The notes under the pieces were generated by a model, which did not search any database, had not been told where the DNA came from, and was given only the letters and a program-made list of their open reading frames with translations. A stretch of DNA of 23,867 nt, from IMG/VR virus record IMGVR_UViG_3300015360_000201, positions 1-23,867 of that record; one strand, written 5' to 3'. The stretch's first letter is position 1; each line of letters starts with the position of its first letter. The position numbers and the translations under genes were made by a program. Positions 7,263 through 13,449 of this stretch are shown piece after piece. Origin of the DNA: a virus.

Positions 7263-7763
7263 CTACTTTAGCGTCAGTTTGAAGGCCGTCTCAAATTCCA
7301 CGACAAAGTCTTTTTGTGCCTGAGTTTCAGGCACATCACGTTTCCGCGCCTTCGAGACAATCTCTATCGCACGCGCGGCGGCGTAGCCTTCGGTCACAAG
7401 GGCGCACGCGAGGACTGTCCCAGTCCGTCCTCGACCTGCTAGGCAGTGGATGTATACGCAGGTGCCGTTCGCCGTTGCCGATGCTTGCAACGTGTGCAAG
7501 TTGCCCAGAATCTCGGTCATGTATAAAAGCGAGGGCACGGTCATGTCTGGGATCGGACAGTGGAGAACGACTCCTCCGCGGGCACTAAATTCTGTCTTCT
7601 CCTCGAGGTTGTACTCGTGCGGTTCCTGTAAACACAGGACCGACCTCACGTCTCTGTCCCAGAGAGTTGAATAGTCGCGCGCCGACAGAGGCATCGGTCC
7701 CATACACAGAGTTTCGTCAAGAGTGTAAATCCAACTCTTATTGTTGCCCTCAGAATTATCCAT
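7263..7763 (-). CDS. Dual-specificity / tyrosine protein phosphatase
   Basis: A 166-residue protein with the Cys-based phosphatase signature: VYIHCLAGRGRTG, giving the nucleophile Cys107 and phosphate-binding Arg113 in the C-x5-R P-loop, followed by Thr114. About 34 residues before it, CPIPDMTVPS supplies the WPD-loop-type general acid Asp73. The N-terminus (LCMGPMPLSARDYSTLWDRDVRSVLCL) matches the start of atypical dual-specificity phosphatases, and total length fits a minimal single-domain enzyme. It should remove phosphate from Tyr or Ser/Thr residues, or from another phosphorylated substrate, in the cytoplasm. All key residues are present. ATG 7763 is preferred over GTG 7772 because GTGGA sits about 5 bases upstream. 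It follows an HNH gene on the same strand with a gap of about 33 bases. Confidence 0.88.
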   Translation of the reverse strand: MDNSEGNNKSWIYTLDETLCMGPMPLSARDYSTLWDRDVRSVLCLQEPHEYNLEEKTEFSARGGVVLHCPIPDMTVPSLLYMTEILGNLHTLQASATANGTCVYIHCLAGRGRTGTVLACALVTEGYAAARAIEIVSKARKRDVPETQAQKDFVVEFETAFKLTLK

Positions 7764-7796
7764 CAAGTCCACTTTAGCACGTAGCGTGCCAAGAGG

Positions 7797-8144
7797 TCAA
7801 GAGGTCTCGAGTCGCGCGAGAATTTCAGGTTGGTGCACAACTAAAAACTGCCGTAGTCTCAGCGAGACTCTGCCTCGTACAAATTCGGCTAATGGTTGGA
7901 CACCTCGAGCCTGATTACACGCGCGGCAGGCCATGACCACGTTGGATGGGCCAGAATTTTTACCTCCTGCGGACATCGGTATTACGTGCTCTCGCGTGCG
8001 AGCCAAAAGAGGCGTGTCTAGTCCGCAATACAGACACTCCGTTTCAGCCTGGATGCGCTGTAAATCGGCCTTACGTCGGTGTTGAGACGGTTTTGAACTT
8101 CGGGCCATCGCTTCGAGGGCAGTTAGCACGATGCATGCCGGCAC
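7797..8144 (-). CDS. HNH endonuclease
   Basis: Up to 115 residues from GTG 8144, or 103 from ATG 8108 (MARSSKPSQHRRK); the choice of start is unsure. The HNH core is complete: CLYCG (Cys37, Cys40), REHVIP with His53, Asn68 in SNVVMACRACN, and a second zinc pair Cys73/Cys76 followed by NQARG. This is the zinc-supported beta-beta-alpha-metal fold that cuts DNA. Numbering is from the GTG. It lies back to back with the large terminase gene. HNH proteins beside terminases are known in other phages to take part in packaging-site cleavage, but those are usually on the same strand. A homing or defence-type nuclease is the alternative. Confidence 0.88.
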   Translation of the reverse strand: MPACIVLTALEAMARSSKPSQHRRKADLQRIQAETECLYCGLDTPLLARTREHVIPMSAGGKNSGPSNVVMACRACNQARGVQPLAEFVRGRVSLRLRQFLVVHQPEILARLETS

Positions 8145-8212
8145 TTTTCAGCGTGTTACCACGTAACATATCAAAATCAGCCGTAGTATCGAAGTGAATC
8201 ACTATTCTCTTA
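8145..8212. promoter_or_regulatory. Divergent region with two dyads
   Basis: The spacer between the HNH gene and the terminase gene contains TGTTAC-CAC-GTAACA (8154-8168) and AGTGA-A-TCACT (8193-8203). Both are perfect short palindromes of operator type. If the HNH start is ATG 8108 the spacer is 104 bases. The dyads could bind a regulator controlling both directions; no clear promoter hexamers were identified. Confidence 0.4.
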
Positions 8213-10273
8213 GTGGGATTCTCCACAAAAAGAGCAAAGCCGGTCTCGTTATGGGGCTCGCAAAAAGACTTAGCCTCCGACCTCGGAGACCTCGTCTCGC
8301 AGTCGGTCACGCTGGCGGCGAACCTCGACGTCGAGCGCGAATATTTAAAACGTCGCGCGCCCAATGCTATCGAATGGATCGTCGATCGACGGTTCTGCAA
8401 TCAGCCGCAGTCCTACAAATTCTGGGGTTCGTATCGTCTCGTCAAAGAATTTTTTGAGTTGCGCTGTCCTGACTGTAACACGCCCGAAGTCGCCGGAGAG
8501 AGTTTCGTGCCCTCGGACCCTTGGGGACTCTCGCGCACGCAGCTCGAGTCAGAAGTGCTGCTCGTTTGGTCGGAAGACCAACAGGATGACGTCTGTCCAA
8601 AATGTCGTACGCCTCGCGCACAATTTATTGAGGACGAAGAGTTTAACGGTTACCGCAACTTACTAGGACTAATCGGTCAGCGAAGTGGAAAGAGCACGAC
8701 TCTGGGTATGATCGGCACCTATATCGAACATGTACTCTCCACGATCGGTCTTACGCACGCAGACGGTCTTTACGGCTACCTGAATCATCCTCGCGGCGAC
8801 CCGTTGCACATGACATTCATTGCCTCGACGGCAACGCAGGCCAAAGAGACCATTTGGGCAAAGTACAAAGGCTATCGTGCAAATGCGCCGTGGTTTCGAC
8901 GTTATGTGCCTTGGGTGAAGGCGCAAGAATCCATCCAAGTTATCACTCCTGGCATGGAGCCATGGAGCTACACGGAAAATTCGACGCATATTCATAACGG
9001 GCTGCTTGGCCTGTCCGTCGACTCCCTGAACAGTAACTCTAACGGCATCGCAGGGCGTACTCGAGTAGCTTCGCTCATCGATGAAATTTGTCGCATGGAG
9101 CAGACGGAATCGTCACGTTCGGCGCAAGAAGTGTATCGTTCCATGGACGCCTCCGTGCAAACAGTGCAGGGCACGGCGGAACAATTCGGTCTTCCCACAT
9201 GGCTCGGACTTACGGCGGCCATCTCCTCGGTCATGTCCGTAAACGATTATGGCATGCAGTTGCTAGAGTCCTCCAAAACTGACTCGCGTGTTTATGCTCG
9301 CAAAATGGCGACATGGGATTTTAATCCGTACCTGCCTAGATCTCGTTTCGCTGACATGCTGAAGAAAGACTTTGTCGGTACGATGCGCAATTTTGGCTCC
9401 GTCCCACCCGCAGCGGCCACGCCACTAATCGATCGTCCCGACGATTTCATTCGTACTGCGGTAGACAAGACGCTAACGCCTACGGCAACGTTTACTTACT
9501 ACGATATCCCAGGCACGCACGGAAATCCGGACATGCTCGGCGTCAAAGTCGATGACATGCGCCCGTTGTTCGGAGCGACCCCTCGAGTTATCGCGGTAGA
9601 CGCGGGTAAAAACTTCGACGCCTTTTCCGTCGCTTGTGCGCACGGGGACACCGATGCGGACGGCAATGTTATCACTGTTTTTGACTGGGTCATTCGACTG
9701 CTTACGCGAAACAAATCTCAAGAAGTTTATTTTGAGTCCGTGTACCAGCTATTAAAGTCTCTCGTGCCTCTGATGCCGATCTCTAAGGTGATGTTCGACC
9801 ATTGGCAATCTACGACCATCATTCAACGCCTGCGAAACGAGTTCGGCATCTGGTCGGAAGAGGAGGTCACCACGAATGAACACTTTATTCGCTTCATGCG
9901 CGACTGTTATTCCGGGTACGTCAAGCTTCTGCCGGAACTGGACGAGGATCCAAGTTTTGACCCTCCCTACAAAAGTGCTCAGGGCGCCGCCTTGTATGAA
10001 CTTTTGCATCTCGAGCGCGATCCTAAAAATGACAACGTTTTTAACCCTGCCAAGGGGAAGCGGCGCGGGTATGATTCAGACGATACGGCACGCGTAATTG
10101 TGCACGCACATCGTCTCGTTCAAGACTCGGGCTTTACCGAGAGGCAAGACGATACCTCGCGACGCGCGCGTCGAATTCGTGCCGAGGCTTCAACGGCAGA
10201 CTGGAATTCAAGCGTTCGAGGCGGCGTCTTTAACTTCTCCAAATTTACTAAGGGCGGGGGACGCGGCTGGTAG
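8213..10273 (+). CDS. terL: Terminase large subunit (packaging ATPase/nuclease)
   Basis: A 686-residue motor protein that pumps DNA through the portal and cuts the concatemer. Walker A is GQRSGKST (155-162). Walker B is RVASLIDEI with Asp290 and catalytic Glu291. A coupling-type segment LTAAISSV lies near 333-340. The RNase H-like nuclease shows VIAVDAGKNFDA (Asp463), VMFDHW (Asp529) and DSDDTARVIVHA (Asp623/624), the expected three acidic positions. The N-terminus carries an unusual zinc-ribbon-like pair, CPDC (85-88) and CPKC (128-131), before the ATPase. The start is GTG 8213, the first credible codon after an in-frame TGA; its ribosome binding site is weak. It heads the head-gene module. 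Confidence 0.95.
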   Translation: MGFSTKRAKPVSLWGSQKDLASDLGDLVSQSVTLAANLDVEREYLKRRAPNAIEWIVDRRFCNQPQSYKFWGSYRLVKEFFELRCPDCNTPEVAGESFVPSDPWGLSRTQLESEVLLVWSEDQQDDVCPKCRTPRAQFIEDEEFNGYRNLLGLIGQRSGKSTTLGMIGTYIEHVLSTIGLTHADGLYGYLNHPRGDPLHMTFIASTATQAKETIWAKYKGYRANAPWFRRYVPWVKAQESIQVITPGMEPWSYTENSTHIHNGLLGLSVDSLNSNSNGIAGRTRVASLIDEICRMEQTESSRSAQEVYRSMDASVQTVQGTAEQFGLPTWLGLTAAISSVMSVNDYGMQLLESSKTDSRVYARKMATWDFNPYLPRSRFADMLKKDFVGTMRNFGSVPPAAATPLIDRPDDFIRTAVDKTLTPTATFTYYDIPGTHGNPDMLGVKVDDMRPLFGATPRVIAVDAGKNFDAFSVACAHGDTDADGNVITVFDWVIRLLTRNKSQEVYFESVYQLLKSLVPLMPISKVMFDHWQSTTIIQRLRNEFGIWSEEEVTTNEHFIRFMRDCYSGYVKLLPELDEDPSFDPPYKSAQGAALYELLHLERDPKNDNVFNPAKGKRRGYDSDDTARVIVHAHRLVQDSGFTERQDDTSRRARRIRAEASTADWNSSVRGGVFNFSKFTKGGGRGW

Positions 10274-10299
10274 CCGGCAGTGCATAAGAGCGCAAAAGC

Positions 10300-10827
10300 A
10301 TGAAAATTTATTTCAAACGACTCTCTAAGTTCTACGCCAATGACGCACTCGGGCGGCGTAGTGTCGAAGTACCGCTGAACGTGAACGAGATCGACTCAGA
10401 GCCAAATCATTCGCACGGACTGCTCCACGAGGTCAGAACGGACTTTGAGCACGAGGCCAATCAAGAGATCACGCGACAGGAAGACTACGATGGGCAAGAT
10501 TGGTCTTGGCCTGCGTATTCAAACTTTTTCCCAGTCGACACGCAGGAAAGTCCGCTCGCGATCGGCGACCAAATTGCTGATACCTGGAATCAAGGCGCCA
10601 AGGTCCGTGCACCTCTCGACGATCACGCCGAGGATGCCAATCAAATCCACAAGACGGAAGAATTCGGTCAAACTTTACCTTCTCTTGCGCAGGGTGAAAT
10701 TACCGAAACGTCTATGACGGCGCTACCTCGAGACGAAAACGATCTGTTATCCCGACCTCGTACCCAGGACGGCCCTCTTTACCGCAAGACCCGCACAGGG
10801 TCGATAATTCTCTCCTTCAAGACGTGA
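10300..10827 (+). CDS. Hypothetical acidic protein between terminase and portal
   Basis: A 175-residue protein that I do not recognise. Only the first 25 residues are basic; the rest is hydrophilic, rich in Asp, Glu, Gln, Asn and Thr, with few hydrophobic clusters except DWSWPAYSNFFPVD (about 67-80). This suggests a largely extended or disordered protein. The ATG at 10300 lies 27 bases after the terminase stop, with the purine-rich GAGCGCAAAAGC upstream. Its position between terminase and portal is often occupied by small virion or assembly proteins, but nothing in the sequence says which. Confidence 0.65.
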   Translation: MKIYFKRLSKFYANDALGRRSVEVPLNVNEIDSEPNHSHGLLHEVRTDFEHEANQEITRQEDYDGQDWSWPAYSNFFPVDTQESPLAIGDQIADTWNQGAKVRAPLDDHAEDANQIHKTEEFGQTLPSLAQGEITETSMTALPRDENDLLSRPRTQDGPLYRKTRTGSIILSFKT

Positions 10828-10878
10828 AATGGTTAGACCGCCATGTCAAGAAGCCACTAGAAGAAACTGAATACAAAA

Positions 10879-13191
10879 ATGAGTGACAAGAAGATCAAGA
10901 TTTATTCGCGTTGGGGCAATCCAAAACTCCAAGCGGACTTAGACGCGAAACGAGAGATTGCGAAACGCGCAAATCCTGACGTTGATGACGCGCCTCACGG
11001 TTTCACGCCCGCTCAGATCGAGAAGATGGACGAAAAACTTCGTCCCGCGTTTGAAGCCAAGGTCGCCGGCGGGAAAACTGATCGTCGGTCACTCATGCAG
11101 TCACTTTTGCCCGAGGGTCGTGAAGTTCCATTGCGTCGGCGTGCTTACGGCGGCACGTTCAGCGGTGCCGGTGATGCTGGCGGATCTGTATATCAGTCTC
11201 AGCAGCCGTACCTCCCAGAATTTGCGAGCCGTGACCGTCAGTCCTATCCAATGCACCGTAGGCTCGCGAATACTTATTGGCGCCTATTCTACAAGATGGA
11301 TCCAACAATTGGCTCTGTCATTCGCATGAAGGCGAAACTCCCTTGGTCAGACGTACAATTCACCGGCGAAGGCGTCGACGGGTCCATCAAAGAGGCGATG
11401 GAATACGCCTGGCGCGAGTGTGAGATTCTCGCAAATCTGGTCTATTTCTGTTCGGAGGAGGATGTTGTCGGAGAGGTAGTCCCGCACTTGATGTGGGATG
11501 ACGCTAAGGGGCTTTGGACACATCTGGCCTGTCATAATCCAGACCAAATCAACGTTATCCATTCCCCGTTCGTGAAAATGGACCCGATTATCGAGTTTGT
11601 TCCGGATGAGAAACTAAAAGAGATCGCGACGTCTACGCATCCTATGCTCGCTAGAGTTCGGGACTCGATGCCTGACGAGCTGCTGAACGCGTTGCGTGCC
11701 GGCGACAACATTCCATTGGCCTCGACCAATGCCTCTTTCATCGCAAACAAGTTGCACCCGTATGACTTGCGCGGCACCAGCTCCGTATCTAATCTGTGGC
11801 GCTGTCTAATGGGCGAAGATTACCTTTGGGACGCATTCCTTTCCACGGCGAAACGAGCCGCGGCTCCGCTGAAGGTCATCAAACTCGGGTCGGACACGCA
11901 CGGTCATATTCCAGGCCCTGCCGAAGAGCAGCGCTTGCTTCAAAAGTTGGCGGAAGCGGAGAGTGACGTACAGGCATGGCTCGTATATAACAATATGATC
12001 TCCTTTGAAATGGTCGGTAACAGTGACCGTTTGTTGTCGATCAATACGCACTACGATTTGTTCGAGCGTATCAAGTTGGCGTCTCTTGGCGTGTCGAAGG
12101 CATTTCTGAGCGGGGACTCGACGTATACCGCCTCCGCCGCCGGGCTTACGATCTTCTTGCAAAATATGAAGGCTCGGCGTGACTTTTACGTTCACAAGTG
12201 GCTCATCCCTAAATTCTTCATGCCGATGGCTATCGCAAACGAGTGGATTAAACCGAGTAAAAGTAGGGCGAGCGGTGGACACGTTCGAGTCAAGCGCTCC
12301 AGCAAAGAATTACTCGATGACAATCATTACGTGATGCCAACGCTGGAGTGGAGCAAGTCTCTCGACTCTCAGATTGACCGAGACCGCATCGATGCCATGC
12401 AGACACTTGAGCAGAGTCTCGGCATTAAGCTCTCCGATCAAAAGAAGTTTGCTTGCCTCGGCCTCGACAGTGAAGAGGAGCAGAAGCAGATTATTGAAGA
12501 GATTAAATTCAAACGTCAACTCGCAGGACAAGACCCGCAATTGGCGGCGGCTATCGGTCTTGCAGCGCCGGAAGCTCCAGCAGACGGTATGGGAGGCGGC
12601 GGGGGCCCTGGCATGATCAGCCCTGGAATTCCTCCGGCGGCGTTCGGCGTGGACGATGCCGCGTCGGACGGCGGCCTTCCGATGGATGATGCGCCAATGG
12701 GCGACGATTCCGGTTCTATTCCCTCCGAAGTGCCCCTGGATCAGCCTTTGGGCGCCGAACTACAGGCAGGTGACGGCGGGACGCCCACCTCTCCGCGACC
12801 GTCTGCAAAATCTGCCCCGAAAAGCCCGAAAAGTTCTCCGAACAAACACTGGGATCCAAAGACGATCCACAATGTCCAGGATTTCATGGAGAGACTCGAG
12901 CCTAAAGATTTGGACGAGCCTTGGATTTATGCGGTCAAAGATCGTGACGTACAAAAGGCGATTGCTACGGGCGACCCGCTACGGATGAAAGAGGCGTTCG
13001 AGCAATGGTTGGTCGATGAAAATTATCCGCAGGACCACATCGTTGAGTTTGTACGTTCGGTGAAGGCAGACTCGAACGATGCCGTGGAACACGACGTCGA
13101 CTTAGAGAGTCTTTCCCGTATCGAGGCCCAAATACTTGGAAAATCTGAGTATTCAGACCTAATCAAAGGCAAGAATAAATCCGTCAAGTAA
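10879..13191 (+). CDS. Portal protein
   Basis: A 770-residue portal, the dodecameric ring at the capsid vertex that docks the terminase and the tail. The core (about 105-540) has typical features: MHRRLANTYWRLFYKMDPTIG near 125, KLHPYDLRGTSSVSNLW with a following long helix (about 292-320), and LGVSKAFLSGDSTYTASAAGL leading into NMKARRDFYVHKWLIPKFF (about 402-447). A Gly/Pro/Ala/Asp-rich linker (about 560-655) separates the core from an extra helical C-terminal domain of about 115 residues (KHWDPKTIHNVQDF to the end) that ordinary portals lack. It is flanked by terminase upstream and protease/scaffold downstream, as expected. Confidence 0.9.
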   Translation: MSDKKIKIYSRWGNPKLQADLDAKREIAKRANPDVDDAPHGFTPAQIEKMDEKLRPAFEAKVAGGKTDRRSLMQSLLPEGREVPLRRRAYGGTFSGAGDAGGSVYQSQQPYLPEFASRDRQSYPMHRRLANTYWRLFYKMDPTIGSVIRMKAKLPWSDVQFTGEGVDGSIKEAMEYAWRECEILANLVYFCSEEDVVGEVVPHLMWDDAKGLWTHLACHNPDQINVIHSPFVKMDPIIEFVPDEKLKEIATSTHPMLARVRDSMPDELLNALRAGDNIPLASTNASFIANKLHPYDLRGTSSVSNLWRCLMGEDYLWDAFLSTAKRAAAPLKVIKLGSDTHGHIPGPAEEQRLLQKLAEAESDVQAWLVYNNMISFEMVGNSDRLLSINTHYDLFERIKLASLGVSKAFLSGDSTYTASAAGLTIFLQNMKARRDFYVHKWLIPKFFMPMAIANEWIKPSKSRASGGHVRVKRSSKELLDDNHYVMPTLEWSKSLDSQIDRDRIDAMQTLEQSLGIKLSDQKKFACLGLDSEEEQKQIIEEIKFKRQLAGQDPQLAAAIGLAAPEAPADGMGGGGGPGMISPGIPPAAFGVDDAASDGGLPMDDAPMGDDSGSIPSEVPLDQPLGAELQAGDGGTPTSPRPSAKSAPKSPKSSPNKHWDPKTIHNVQDFMERLEPKDLDEPWIYAVKDRDVQKAIATGDPLRMKEAFEQWLVDENYPQDHIVEFVRSVKADSNDAVEHDVDLESLSRIEAQILGKSEYSDLIKGKNKSVK

Positions 13192-13275
13192 TTGCCTCCA
13201 GGCTGTGCGGAGTGCCGAGTCGTCTTACCTCTCCGGCACCGATCCATAGGCCAACATCCTGACATTCTTATTGTC

Positions 13276-13449
13276 ATGGCTTTTCACAAGACTGGTGTCG
13301 TGACTCCCATTGGCGAGGTCGTTGTTCTTCCTGACGCGTCAACGCCCCTTCTGAAATCACCTCCGACGGACCTAGATACGATTCGGCGCCGACTCGCTGA
13401 GATCGAGGCCGAAGTAGCGACTTTTCTTGAGTCCTCGACGCACAAGTAA
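13276..13449 (+). CDS. Small protein coupled to the protease/scaffold gene
   Basis: A 57-residue protein from ATG 13276. The frame is open back to a TTG immediately after the portal stop, which would give 85 residues, but that extension looks less protein-like. Neither start has a clear ribosome binding site. The N-terminal half is a beta-rich, hydrophobic segment (GVVTPIGEVVVLPD); the C-terminal half is an amphipathic helix (DTIRRRLAEIEAEVATFLE). Its TAA overlaps the next ATG by one base (TAATG), so the two are translationally coupled. Small genes in this position can encode capsid assembly helpers; function unknown. Confidence 0.55.
   Translation: MAFHKTGVVTPIGEVVVLPDASTPLLKSPPTDLDTIRRRLAEIEAEVATFLESSTHK

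Noticed and set aside
11806-12282. Antisense 158-codon open frame in the portal gene
   Set aside because: It is a shadow of a conserved portal region, with no independent support.
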